Positions 1-8,519 of a stretch of DNA of 64,000 nucleotides are shown here, piece after piece. Where the stretch lies: positions 312,001-376,000 of the forward strand of contig CAJNDS010000202.1 in the NCBI GenBank assembly GCA_905221605.1, read 5' to 3'. How positions within the stretch are numbered: position 1 is the first letter of the stretch; each line of letters starts with the position of its first letter. A program made the position numbers and the translations under genes. The notes beneath the pieces are model-generated. The model was not told the origin of the DNA, did not search any database, and saw only the letters and a program-made list of their open reading frames with translations. This DNA comes from Symbiodinium natans (taxonomy: Eukaryota; Sar; Dinophyceae; Suessiales; Symbiodiniaceae).

Positions 1-38
1 AAACCCTAAACCCTAAACTCGAAACCCCTAAACCCCAG
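1..38. repeat. Short telomere-like tract at window start
   Basis: About three CCCTAAA-type units, partly degenerate. Similar interstitial tracts recur through the window, so this is not evidence of a chromosome end. Confidence 0.7.
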
Positions 39-64
39 TAGGCCCTCCGGTGGTGCCAGGACAC

Positions 65-116
65 AAGGCGCGTTCCGACGTTGAAGCCGTCGGGCCGATG
101 TAAGGGAAATGGAATC
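65..116 (-). CDS. GHKL ATPase gene, exon G (partial gene, runs off left edge)
   Basis: Minus-strand exon bounded by acceptor ACAAG and donor GTGTCC. The 52 nt (1 + 17 codons) complete the split Gly codon left by exon F and read IPFPLHRPDGFNVGTRL. In sacsin/NO VEIN-type GHKL proteins the stretch after the G2 region runs into a strand like this one, so the fit is plausible but less diagnostic than exons B-E. The next exon would lie beyond position 1. Confidence 0.65.
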
Positions 117-522
117 CTTGTCTCAAGGTGCTCAGTTTAGGGTTCATAGGGCCTAAGGGGTTCATAGGGGTTCATAGGGGTTTAGGGTTTAGGGTTCAGG
201 GTTCAACTTTATAGGCATTCTAAGATTCCAAGCCTTATGGAACTTTAAATACAGGGTTGAATTACACAGGGTTTGGGGCTTCGGGTTTCTGAATAGAGAA
301 TTTAAGGGGGCTGGGGTTGGGAGCCACAGCCCTCATTTTCGATTGGCTCAAGCATCTGACCTTGCAAGGCGTTCTTCTCAACCTCTGAAGAGATTTGCCT
401 TACTTGCCCGACGTCTTGTAGGTACATATACTTCTAGATACACATATATACATATAGTATTCACTCTTTAAGGGCTTCTGAAAAAAGCGGTGCTTTGATG
501 AGAGCTGCTTAGGCTCAGGTAC

Positions 523-576
523 CCGAGCCCGCCCAGGGCTTCCGAGTCGAAGTGGAAGTGAAAAGGCCCCGAGTGC
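523..576 (-). CDS. GHKL ATPase gene, exon F
   Basis: Starts immediately after the acceptor ACCAAG that forms the end of a P2 element and stops at a GTACCTG donor. 54 nt: 1 nt completes the TC left by exon E (giving Ser), then 17 codons, then GG. It reads HSGPFHFHFDSEALGGL, matching the 'HSNGFxFxFD..xLGY' stretch that follows GxKGIGFKSVF in NO VEIN-like proteins. The family match is from memory of the family pattern; the phase fit is seen directly. Confidence 0.8.
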
Positions 577-750
577 CTTGGTAGCCCCAGTAAACCATCT
601 CAGAATAAGGGCACCCCTTTTTTGGGGTTGGTTACTGTAAATAAACCCTAAACCCCAAACCCTAAGCCCTAAACCCCAAACCCTAAACCCCAAACCCTAA
701 ACCCAAAACCCTAAGCCCACAAAAAAGGAAAAAGGCACCACTGGGCTAGC
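577..750 (-). mobile_element. P2 palindromic element that is exactly an intron (introner-like)
   Basis: The 174-nt intron between GHKL exons E and F. On the minus strand it starts GCTAGCCCAGTGG and ends GGGGCTACCAAG, so the inverted termini carry both a GC donor and an AG acceptor. Between the arms at about 641-717 sit ten or so CCCTAAA/CCCCAAA-type heptads. Other P2 copies: 17184-17299, 47801-47906, 63508-63626. Removing it restores the ATPase frame exactly. Confidence 0.85.
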
Positions 751-805
751 GAAAGGTGCACGATCGGCGTCTTGGTGGCGCAGAAGACCGACTTAAAGCC
801 GATGC
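751..805 (-). CDS. GHKL ATPase gene, exon E (G2 box)
   Basis: Acceptor TTTCCGCAG and GC donor. 55 nt = 2 + 17 codons + 2. With the G left by exon D it continues GAK-G-IGFKSVFCATKTPIVHL. This is the Gly-rich G2 ATP-lid motif of Hsp90-like/GHKL ATPases in the form typical of sacsin and NO VEIN proteins (GxKGIGFKSVF). Short, but one of the most diagnostic exons in the window. Confidence 0.9.
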
Positions 806-1500
806 CTGCGGAAAGGCACCCCCCCCCCCCCCCTTCCTTGAACAGATAATACCCTGTTCAGCCCATGAAGCCTGGTTTTGAGGTTTTTTTTGAGTGTTTA
901 CGGGGTGTGTATAGGGTTTATAGGGTTCATAAGTTTAGGGTTTAACCCTAAAAACTTACAAGCAAGTTTGTTTACGGGGGGCTTTGCAGATCCTGGTCTG
1001 AGGCCCACACCAGAAAAAGTAGTGGCATCTAGTCTAGAACTCCGAGCTCTGCACCGTAAGCCCCAAAACCTTTGGATGTGTCCCCCTACTACTGCTAGTA
1101 CAAGGGGGACATCCCAACCCAAACCCTACTAGCAACAGAGTCTAGATGGGGTGTGTGCGTGTGGGCAATAAAGGGACCGGGGTGGCCAAAAGTATTTAGG
1201 GATGACACCTCAGACTATCTAGATCGGGCTCTTGTTATGAAGCAATCGGATTTAGGGTTTCATTGTAAGCTCTTTTGCTTCTTGGGTAGTCTCTTAAGGT
1301 AGTTGCGTCCCTAAGTATGAACCAAAAATTCGAGAACCCTTCTATATCCCCTTACATACCTTAGAACACCCAAGGGCCCACACCTGACCCTAAACCCTAT
1401 TGAACCCAGACCTTTACGTCAGCTGGCCCTAAGCCCTAAACCCTAAACCCTCAACCAAGAACCCTATCAAACCCCCTCAACCTCCCAGAAGGCACGGCGC
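806..1500 (-). other. Intron D-E of the GHKL gene
   Basis: 695 nt with GC donor (AAAG|GCGCC) and CAG acceptor. Contains a 16-nt C-run near 819-834, degenerate heptads near 905-950 and 1385-1450, and otherwise unrecognised sequence. ORFs here (about 878-1132 on both strands) look random. Confidence 0.7.
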
Positions 1501-1581
1501 CTTTGGCTCCGATGTACTTCCGGGCGTCGCCCGTTTTGGTGGACTGGGCGATGTCACACAAGGCGCGGATGTTGAAATCTC
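1501..1581 (-). CDS. GHKL ATPase gene, exon D (G1 to G2 linker)
   Basis: 81 nt = 2 + 26 codons + 1, acceptor CCCAAG, donor GC. Reads DFNIRALCDIAQSTKTGDAR then KYIGAKG with the next exon. In the NO VEIN/sacsin family this is the helix and lid between G1 (NExGF) and G2 (GxKGIGF). Phases with exons C and E match. Confidence 0.9.
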
Positions 1582-1881
1582 CTTGGGGATGTGTTGGGTT
1601 TAGGGCGTTTTTTTGTTGCACATCCCCTTAAGGGGATGTTTAGGGTTTAGGGTTGCTGTTTTTGCATGTAGGGGTTCGGGCTTAGGGGGACTTCCGTGTT
1701 CTGTAGGCTTTACCTCAGGGTGCAGGGGCCTTAGGGTGATTTGTTTATGGAGCTCCTGCTGATGTACGAGTTGGGGCATGTTGGGATCGGACTTAGCTAC
1801 GTCAAGCCCAACCTTTCGCTTAACGGAAGCACTTTGCCAAATGCCGACCTGCCTGCCTTCTTGAGGGAGGGGGCTGTTCAT

Positions 1882-2047
1882 CTTGGATTCCCAAATCTTG
1901 TGCGCACGTGCTTTCAGTCTGCTGCTTTAAGGTGTACTGTGGACAACCCTCAGGTACCCTCATCACACCCCTATGACTCCCAATTCATCTTAGATTCCCA
2001 GATCTTGTGGACGTTCTTCGGCCTGCTGCTTTAAGGCATCATGTGGG
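1882..2047. repeat. Diverged direct repeat inside intron C-D
   Basis: Two copies of about 60 bp (1882-1942 and 1989-2047), both beginning CTTNGATTCCCANATCTTGTG and containing TGCTGCTTTAAGG. They sit in the 516-nt intron between exons C and D. The plus-strand ORF covering them is therefore probably not a gene. Confidence 0.6.
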
Positions 2048-2097
2048 GAACCTCATCACCCTGACTCCGAACCCAGGTCTGCTTGCAGCTGCATGGC

Positions 2098-2176
2098 GGA
2101 ACCCGGTCTCGTTGTGCTCAATGACAAGGAAGGCGATGGGCTCCGTCATAGGTTCGAAGGTGGTGTAGTGGCTAAA
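2098..2176 (-). CDS. GHKL ATPase gene, exon C (G1 box)
   Basis: 79 nt, acceptor GAAG, GC donor (TTCC|GCCATG). Reads FSHYTTFEPMTEPIAFLVIE then HNETGF, completed as Arg by exon D. NETGF corresponds to the G1 element (DxGxG in Hsp90; NNEVGF in NO VEIN). The acceptor choice is inferred from phase; an alternative acceptor at 2171 would break the frame. Confidence 0.85.
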
Positions 2177-2333
2177 CTTCTTCGGATCCGACCTGAGATT
2201 CAGGCTTGGGGTTTAGGAGGCTTCCTATAAGCTCAGCCTCTGAATGGGGGTTTATAGCAATTTAAGGTTTAGGAATTTAGGGCTGAGACTCTCAAGCCCT
2301 CCACGGGTCGCGGTCAAGGGACTCGAAGGTTAC

Positions 2334-2408
2334 GGTCAGCGAGGGCTTGACACCCTCCGCAAAGTCGCAGTCGTCTGCGTTTTGCAAGAGCTCGAGCATG
2401 AAATGAAC
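2334..2408 (-). CDS. GHKL ATPase gene, exon B (N box)
   Basis: 75 nt = 25 codons, acceptor TTCCAG, donor GTAACC. Reads VHFMLELLQNADDCDFAEGV and ends KPSLT. 'ELLQNADD' is the N box of GHKL ATPases: the Glu is the usual general base and the Asn a Mg-ATP ligand. The form 'HFVLELVQNADDN' is characteristic of NO VEIN/sacsin-type proteins. Confidence 0.92.
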
Positions 2409-2501
2409 CTGGAACACCCTCGCGGAAACCCAACATCTCCTGTAAACGGTAGTTATATGCATGTAAGCGAGCCTTGTACATTCCAAGCTTCACACATGGG
2501 G

Positions 2502-2593
2502 ATTTACGATATTGGGGCACCTTATTGGGGTCCTTATTCTAAAAGGATCCTACTATCTGGGGGTCGACATTGGCAGGTCCCCGAGAATCGTAA

Positions 2594-2631
<38 letters not shown>

Positions 2632-2638
2632 CCCCCCC
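2502..2638. mobile_element. P5 palindromic element with C-tract
   Basis: Begins ATGGGGATTTACGATATTGG, carries the internal ...TTATTGGGGTCCTTATT... arm, and ends in GAATCGTAATCCCC leading into a 34-nt C-run (2595-2628). Lies in intron A-B of the GHKL gene. Confidence 0.65.
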
Positions 2639-2708
2639 AAATCCACTCCGTGATGGGATCCCCTTCGGCCTCCGCTGTACTTCTACCCATATTAGGGGGC
2701 ACTTAAGG

Positions 2709-2849
2709 GGCTTCTAAGTGGGGTGATATAAGTACTTATTAGGGCACTTAAGGGGCTTATCAGTGGGTTGTAAGTACAGTTATAAGGGTTTAGGGTTTAG
2801 GATTTAGGGTTTAGGGTTTAGGGGTTCCTAAGTACCATGAACCTCCAAG
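2709..2849. mobile_element. P1 element, left-truncated, carrying heptads
   Basis: Right terminus TACCATGAACCTCCAAG and internal GTAAGTACAGTTATAAG match the complete P1 copies. About five TTTAGGG units interrupt it just inside the right end. It starts a few bases into intron A-B, next to the GC donor of exon A. Confidence 0.75.
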
Positions 2850-2854
2850 CGGGC

Positions 2855-2954
2855 CTCTCCGCTGTAGAGATCCGCCGCCAAACGCTTCACAGCACCCTGC
2901 ACCGTCGTCTGCAGGGACCGGTAGATGTGGTTCACCGGGGCCTTAACCCAATTC
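2855..2954 (-). CDS. GHKL ATPase gene, exon A
   Basis: 100 nt = 1 + 33 codons, acceptor ATGCAG, GC donor (GAG|GCCC). Contains VNHIYRSLQTTVQGAVKRLA and ends LYSGE. Joined to exon B it gives LYSGE-VHFMLELLQNADD, the standard lead-in to the N box in this family. The preceding exon must end with 2 nt of a codon. Confidence 0.88.
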
Positions 2955-2966
2955 CTGCATGTGCTG

Positions 2967-3060
2967 GGTTTAGGGTTTAGGGTTTAGGGTTTAGGGTTTA
3001 GGGTTTAGGGTTTAGGGTTTAGGGTTTAGGGTTTAGGGTTTTGGGCTTAGGGTTTAGGGT
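2967..3060. repeat. TTTAGGG array
   Basis: About 13 tandem TTTAGGG units on the plus strand, upstream of GHKL exon A in the minus sense, so within an intron. Confidence 0.95.
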
Positions 3061-3099
3061 TTGGGGTTTAGGGTCTCCAAGCATCCCGAACTGTCGGCT

Positions 3100-3219
3100 G
3101 GCTGTGAGAAGCGCAAGGGGTAGGTGCACAATGTTGGTATATCGACCGAGCGAAGCAGACCACAATAAGAGGCAGATAATGGCTCATTCTCAAACCGGCC
3201 ATATTTGGCATTGAGCTGC
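3100..3219 (-). CDS. Possible exon, same gene
   Basis: Open minus-strand stretch after an ACTCAG acceptor, reading LNAKYGRFENEPLSASYCGL. No confirmed donor or family match. Confidence 0.3.
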
Positions 3220-3524
3220 CTGAGTCTACACATCCTTCCACTCACCTACACCAGCCCTCAAACCCGCAGCCCAAGATCCTGAGCCCACGACGCTCAACCC
3301 TCCCTCCTTCCCCCGTACACACACAAAAGGGCAGTCCTGGTCAGGGGGTCCACATGCTGCAGGTTCACGCCCTTGTTCCTTCCCCCCAGGGAACGGTTTG
3401 GGGTGCATAGGGTTTGGGCCTATACCCGAAAAAACCCGGAGCCCTAAACCCTAAAACCCACAACCACACTATGGTTTAGGGCTTGGTTTCAGCCTACAGG
3501 GTTTTGGGGTGTAGCCCCTCCCTG

Positions 3525-3622
3525 CCCTGGTCATGTCCTGGCAATTTTGCGGCAAAGCTTTCCTCAGACCAGGCATACGACACGCAGCCCATGCAGGGCG
3601 ACGCTACTTTGAGACGACTCCG
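3525..3622 (-). CDS. Possible exon, same gene
   Basis: After acceptor TTTCAAG the minus strand reads RSRLKVASPCMGCVSYAWSE followed by ESFAAK. A CxxC pair is present. The donor is probably a GC site near 3526. Unrecognised. Confidence 0.4.
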
Positions 3623-3702
3623 CTTGAAAGCATGCACCTGCCAAAGAATGAGTCTACACAATTTCGTGCTCCCGCAGCGAAGTGTTAGATTCATCGGTTT
3701 AC

Positions 3703-3849
3703 CCCCTCCTCAGTCCGGAACCTGGGCTTCTCCCCATAAAGTGCGATCCGGCTGCGGTTGGCCGACTCTTCGTTCCGTGCCGCATCGGCACTCTCTTCAT
3801 CGTTGTCCGTCCCTTCGGAGATCACTCCTCCATCGCCTGGTGATGGGAG
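3703..3849 (-). CDS. Exon, acidic linker, probably GHKL gene N-terminal part
   Basis: 147 nt = 49 codons in phase 0-0, acceptor ACAAG, canonical donor GTAAAC. Begins LPSPGDGGVISEGTDNDEES and ends KPRFRTEEG. Acidic, probably disordered. Membership in the GHKL gene is inferred from strand and position only. Confidence 0.7.
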
Positions 3850-4372
3850 CTTGTTGACTCAGGGTCTCATGGTTGGGTTTCAAATTCGCCCAGGCAACCG
3901 GCAAGGTCCTTTAGGGTTGCGTTCAGAGTCTGGCCTAGATCTACATGGATGTGTTTAGGCACTCCAATCTCGAGGCCGAATGTGGGCTTGACAGGCGTTT
4001 GCCGTCACACTGTTGCGCCCTGCCACACGGCTTCCTCGAATGGTCTTGTTCGGTCAGGCCAGGGCGCTGCTGTCGGCATCGCTGACCTCCTGTGGCAGAA
4101 GGGGAGGTTGTGACAAAAAGTACGGTATTAAACTATGATGTGCCGCAAGGCGATTCATTTGACACAGAACCCTAAGCCCTGAAATCGTAAGGTCTCTGGC
4201 TCCCTGGCTAGGACCATACATTTCCGGGCTTGGGAATTCCAATTCAGGGGACATGTAGGGGAATTGCAACTAAGAGCTAAGCCCGAAGTCTTGAGACCTT
4301 ATGGTTTATGATGATAAGGACCCCAACTAGGCCCCCAAATACTAGGATTCCCTTGTAAGGGCTCCAGTAAGG

Positions 4373-4467
4373 TACCCTAAACCCTAACCCTAAACCCTAA
4401 ACCCTAAACCCTAAACCCTAAACCCTAAACCCTAAACCCTAAACCCTAAACCCTAAACCCTAAACCT
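4373..4467. repeat. CCCTAAA array
   Basis: About 13 CCCTAAA units with one CCCTAA hexamer near the start. Confidence 0.95.
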
Positions 4468-4538
4468 ACTTTCGGAAACCACCTTTCATCTTGCAGGCTT
4501 AGGCGGCTTAGGAGTCAGTCGAGGCACTGCTTGCTCAC

Positions 4539-4595
4539 GCTGCTGCCGCACTGGTGCTTCGGCGGGAGCCCGTTCGCGAGCAGCGGGGGCTTCGC
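4539..4595 (-). CDS. Exon, Ala/Glu/Arg-rich linker
   Basis: 57 nt = 2 + 18 codons + 1, acceptor CTCCAG, canonical donor GTGAGC. Reads EAPAARERAPAEAPVRQQ. Phase matches the upstream exon 4841-4914. Low complexity, so no function inferred. Confidence 0.65.
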
Positions 4596-4840
4596 CTGGA
4601 GGGTTCACAGTTTAGGATTTAGGGCTAGTGTTTAGGGTTTAGGGGGTTCAGGGTTTAGGGCCTTGTCTGGCAACATTTGTGGGTGTCTTACGAGCATGCC
4701 CTCTTGTCGATTTGCACGGGAAAGAAAGGAGTCTGGGCTGGGGCTTTCACACGTCTCCACAATCGTTTCCAAAGCCAAGGTTGTAATATTCCGGCGTGCG
4801 GATATGCAATAGCCTCACAAGCTGACTGCTGGAGAGGAGC

Positions 4841-4914
4841 CGGGGATGTACACCGGATACTTGGCTTCCCAGTCCAGCTCCCACTCCGTAATGCCGGTGA
4901 ACTTGGCAAGCCAC
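4841..4914 (-). CDS. Exon of unknown function
   Basis: 74 nt = 1 + 24 codons + 1, acceptor GAGAAG, GC donor. Reads WLAKFTGITEWELDWEAKYP then VYIP. Aromatic/acidic composition is typical of folded protein. Not recognised. The longer plus-strand ORF 4677-5102 over it is judged a shadow. Confidence 0.65.
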
Positions 4915-5148
4915 CTTCTCTCCAGGAGATGGTTCTTGGTGCATTGTTGAGGACGGGTACTTTCTACCCCGGTTGCCAAGTCACGCAGCACCCCTTCTGC
5001 AAACACTGGGACACGGGTTGGTTGCGGTGCTTGATTTCTGCACAGTGCCAGGGAGCCATCATGCAGAGGCTTTCTCTACCGCGGCAGTTCAAAACGCTGT
5101 GAAATTGGCTACTTCTACGCACTGGCACAATTGAATGTACATCTGTTC

Positions 5149-5210
5149 ACACCACCACCGCCACCACCACCGCCACCACCACCGCCACCACCACCATCAC
5201 CACCACCACG

Positions 5211-5299
<89 letters not shown>
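5149..5299. repeat. Trinucleotide microsatellite (CAC/CGC then ACT)
   Basis: About 60 bp of CCACCACCG-type triplets, then about 30 tandem ACT/CTA units to 5299. Translates as poly-Pro/Leu or poly-Gly/Ser in artefactual ORFs. Confidence 0.95.
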
Positions 5300-5540
5300 A
5301 AATCTTCATGAACTGGCAGGGGCCGTCTTCTGTACGGCTTCATGTAAGGGTGTGGATGGTCTGGAGGTATCAGGGATGCGGAGTGTAAAAATTTGATGTA
5401 TTTGTGGTTTTCGGGCGTATGGTGGAAGATGCCCTTGAGTCCTAACTACAAACCCAGCCTAAAACCTACAAACCTTGAAGAGCCCTGAAACAGAAACCCT
5501 AAAATCCTACCCTACAACCCCATAAAGCCCGAAAACCTGG

Positions 5541-5650
5541 AAACCTAAACCCCAAACCCCAAACCCTAAACCCCAAACCCTAAACCCCAAACCCTAAACC
5601 CCAAACCCTAAACCCTAAACACCAAACCCTAAACCCCAAACCCTAAACCC
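5541..5650. repeat. Alternating AAACCCC/AAACCCT heptad array
   Basis: CCCTAAA alternates with CCCCAAA through most of the tract, so the unit is effectively a 14-mer. It directly flanks the exon 5658-5711. Confidence 0.9.
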
Positions 5651-5657
5651 GGCCCAC

Positions 5658-5711
5658 CTTAGGACAGCCGTCCGCTCGCCGCTCTGCCGCGCCACCGCGA
5701 TCCTACAGTCC
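5658..5711 (-). CDS. Exon of unknown function
   Basis: 54 nt = 1 + 17 codons + 2, donor CTAAG|GTGGGC. The acceptor CCCTAAAG is a one-base-expanded heptad. Reads DCRIAVARQSGERTAVL. Flanked on both sides by heptads. Confidence 0.6.
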
Positions 5712-5750
5712 CTTTAGGGTTTCAGAGTTTTGGGCTTAGGGTTTAGGAAA

Positions 5751-5913
5751 CCCTCTATGACCCTGCAACCCTATAACTTCATGGGGTATTGGGGTTGCAG
5801 TGCTTTGAGGTTTTGGGGCTTACGGTTACTAGGCTTTCAAGAGTTCTGCTAGGGCTCACGAGTGGCGTAGAGACCCTCTATGACCCTGCAACCCTATAAC
5901 TTCATGGGGTATT
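5751..5913. repeat. Exact 40-bp direct repeat, 123 bp apart
   Basis: CCCTCTATGACCCTGCAACC and the next 20 bases occur identically at 5751-5790 and 5874-5913, suggesting a recent local duplication. Confidence 0.9.
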
Positions 5914-5944
5914 CAGGTCATGAAGGGTCGTACTGGTCCTAGAC

Positions 5945-6062
5945 AATGTTAGGGCCGAGAGTCATGCTGCTCCGCGGCAGGCCCATGTGCAGGTAGGGCT
6001 TCACCAGGGCAGGGAAGATGACTTCGCGGAACCTTCGGTGGCCATGAGGGCCCATGAGTTGA
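5945..6062 (-). CDS. Probable exon of unknown function
   Basis: Minus strand reads VQLMGPHGHRRFREVIFPAL and continues VKPYLHMGLPRSSMTLGPN, open for about 40 codons with balanced composition. Exact splice sites not settled. Confidence 0.55.
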
Positions 6063-6434
6063 ACACTTACTTGGCAGTGGTATTCAAGGATTCACAGAGA
6101 CTGACTTGTTGGTTTAAGGCCGAGGGATTGGGGTTGTAGCAAGGAAGAGAGCGAGAGAGAGAGAGAGGTTCTGGTCGGCCCGGTCGGATTTCTGAGTTCC
6201 AAGTCGCGGCTGTCCCTTTGTTCTTTGTTGCCCCATGCAGGCTGGAAGCAAGGTCGAATCAAGTGCATGTAGAAGATCAATGAGGTGCATCAAGTTTACA
6301 ACAAATGGTCGATGTGGCATCATGAGAGCCTTGAAAGGCAAGGAGGGCGCATAGAGCTGCAACCTCATGGACATCAGATCGCCTGAGAGCCTTTCAGATG
6401 CGTTGCCCAGTATCCTAGGATGAAACATTTGGTT

Positions 6435-6605
6435 TGCCTCCCAAAAAAGGAATAAGCGTGCTACCGGGCATCCAAAAGGGTGTCCTCTTTTCCTGAAACC
6501 CCTTGAATAAGGGAACCTAAACCTCCCAAAAAGGGAATGATGGTACGAGTACTACTTCCCTAAACCCTAAACCCTAAACCCTAACCCCTTTACTGGGCAT
6601 CCCAA
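6435..6605. mobile_element. Rearranged P6-type palindrome containing heptads
   Basis: Contains CTACCGGGCATCC, ...AAGGGAACCTAAAC... and a terminal ACTGGGCATCCC, the arms of P6, with about four CCCTAAA units near 6557-6585. Confidence 0.5.
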
Positions 6606-6620
6606 AGTTCGGCTCCTTAC

Positions 6621-6701
6621 GTTGATCGGCCCGAGGTGCTCCGTCGGAAGTGCCGCCAGCGCCTGCAGCACGAAGGTCTCCCGCATTCCGGTGGCCGTCA
6701 T
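6621..6701 (-). CDS. Exon of unknown function
   Basis: 81 nt = 27 codons, phase 0-0, acceptor AAGGCAG, textbook donor GTAAGG. Reads MTATGMRETFVLQALAALPT and ends EHLGPIN. One of the cleanest exons. A heptad array begins 24 bp upstream of it. Confidence 0.78.
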
Positions 6702-6724
6702 CTGCCTTCAAAGGTACAGCTTCG

Positions 6725-6806
6725 GGTTTAGGGTTTAGGGTTTAGGGTTTAGGGTTTAGGGTTTAGGGTTTAGGGTTTAGGGTTTAGGGTTTAGGGTTTA
6801 GGGTTA
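6725..6806. repeat. TTTAGGG array
   Basis: About 12 perfect heptads. Confidence 0.95.
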
Positions 6807-6951
6807 CTCCAGAAGGTTGGAACATGCTTTAAGGATGATTAGAGCCGGGATTCCCTTTAGTATGCCATATCTGGGGTATGGGGATAAGGATGTTCCAACT
6901 TTTTGGGGTTTAGTGCAGACCCTTGTTTGTTCTTTCCTTTCTTTCTTTGCC

Positions 6952-6978
6952 TTTTTTTTTTTTTGGGGGGGGGGGGGG
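6952..6978. repeat. T-run abutting G-run
   Basis: 13 T followed directly by 14 G. The same arrangement occurs at 37631-37670 and 44866-44899. Confidence 0.95.
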
Positions 6979-7310
6979 CTAGTGTTTCGGGGTGAACCCC
7001 TAAACCTTTGACTGAACGTTCAGCCCTACACCCCCCCCCCCCCCCAGGACACGCGCGTTGGCCCAGGCCTGAGACCATCTTCTGCGGCGCAGGCGAACTG
7101 GTCAGCCTCGGTTCATAAGGAGGGAGGGGGATTAATTAGGGTTGAGGGTTGAGGGTTGAGGCTTGAGGGTTTAGGGATTGGGGGGCCTATGTGGCCCAAA
7201 GCCAAAAAACGTCCAACTCCCAAGCCTGGCAAGCCACCAGCTGAACATCACCAAGCTGCAGGGAAGGTGGGCCCATCGCGGAGCCATCTGCACCAGATGG
7301 GGCTGACCCT

Positions 7311-7463
7311 ACTTGGAGGTTCATGGTACTTACTAACCAATTACAACTGTACTTATAACCCCACTTATAATACCCCTAAAGGGCCTTTTAGGGGTTATCC
7401 CTTTTATAAGTAGGGTTATAAGCCCAGTTATAAGTGGTCATTAAGTCCCATGAACCTCCAAGT
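7311..7463. mobile_element. P1 element, complete
   Basis: Inverted termini ACTTGGAGGTTCATGGTACT and the reverse complement around 7444-7463, with internal TTATAAC/GTTATAAG arms. The core CTTGG...CCAAG is flanked by TA on both sides. Nearly identical to the copy at 17810-17960. Confidence 0.88.
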
Positions 7464-7732
7464 AAACCCTAAGCCTTTTTTTGCATCCGGGCTCTAGGCG
7501 ATATCTGCCGGAACCAAAGACTCAAACCCTAAACCTAAACTTATAAACCCTATAAACTCCAGCCCCTAAACCCTAAAGCCTGAACCCTAACCGGGAAGGA
7601 GGTTGTTGAGCTTGTCTCGGCTTTTTGGAGAGCGTGGTTTGAGGCCCCAGGATCGACAGCTAAATTGTTAACTCCCAAGGCTGCGCGCCCCATGGTTTCT
7701 GGGTCAACGGTCAACCGTGTGAACAAGACATG

Positions 7733-7784
7733 TTTAGGGTTTAGGGTTTAGGGTTTAGGGTTTAGGGTTTAGGGTTTAGGGTTA
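7733..7784. repeat. TTTAGGG array
   Basis: Seven heptads, last unit TTAGG-shortened. Confidence 0.9.
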
Positions 7785-7879
7785 GGTTTTCAATGTGGCC
7801 AACTGTAGGTTATTCAATTCTTCGGGCTTCGGGTTTAGGGTTTAGGGTTTAGGGGGGACTTCCATGCTTATTCGCCCCA

Positions 7880-7926
7880 GGAAGGTGTGCGCACTTCTCG
7901 GCCGCGGCTATTTGAGCTTTGACCTA
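7880..7926 (-). CDS. Possible short exon
   Basis: After CAAAG the minus strand reads AQIAAAEKCAHLPG to a possible GC donor (GGG|GCGAAT). Too short to classify. Confidence 0.4.
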
Positions 7927-8085
7927 CCAACAACCCGATCCCTGGCAAGCTCTCGTATCTACGGTCTCGTCAGACTTGTATCTTTCTTCCACAGGGATTC
8001 TAAAAATCTGCCATAGGAGGCCTCATGCACTACGGGTATTGGAGGTGTATAATATACCAGACACGGTGCGGAAATATATGAGCGC

Positions 8086-8153
8086 CTGCACAGGGGGCCG
8101 AGGGGCCGCGTTGCCGCTTCCCACACCAGTGCACTGAAGCCCTGGCCGTGCAT
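8086..8153 (-). CDS. Exon of unknown function
   Basis: 68 nt = 22 codons + 2, acceptor CCCGCAG, AG|GC donor. Reads MHGQGFSALVWEAATRPLGP then LC. It is the first clear exon downstream of the OPR stop codon, so it may belong to the 5' part of the GHKL gene. The initial ATG could be internal or a start. Confidence 0.65.
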
Positions 8154-8519
8154 CTGCGGGAGAGCACTTGCCCGAGCCCGTGCAGAGCCGTGCAAAGCGG
8201 ACCCCGCCGGCCGCGGCTGAAAAGATCACATTCTTAAAAGTGTGCTTCAGATGGCAGATAAGGCGTGCAACTGCATGGACTTGCAGAGTCTTGCACAGGC
8301 TGGTAATCCCAGAACTAAAGCATTATTGTATTGCCGCACGCCTTCAGGTCCATCTGCCAACTATAATATTGCATGGCCCCGAAGCCACTACCACCTGCGC
8401 ACTCCACCATCAAACAGTAAGTTGTACATACATTTATAACATTTTAAAAAGTGTCAAATGCTTAGAGAAACGAACGTTCATGGGCTTCGGGGAGCGGAAG
8501 GCCTGGATTCTGGAGCGGC

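Noticed and set aside
1-38. Chromosome end at window start
   Set aside because: Only about three imperfect heptads, followed by a coding exon; many longer interstitial arrays exist inside the window.
300-400. Possible exon SSEVEKNALQGQ on the minus strand
   Set aside because: Falls in intron F-G; exons F and G already join in frame without it.
1741-2034. Plus-strand 97-codon ORF
   Set aside because: Lies within a phase-defined intron of the GHKL gene and covers a diverged direct repeat.
5115-5388. Homopolymeric ORFs (poly-Ser/Gly and poly-Pro/Leu)
   Set aside because: Pure translation of the trinucleotide microsatellite; no flanking coding signal.
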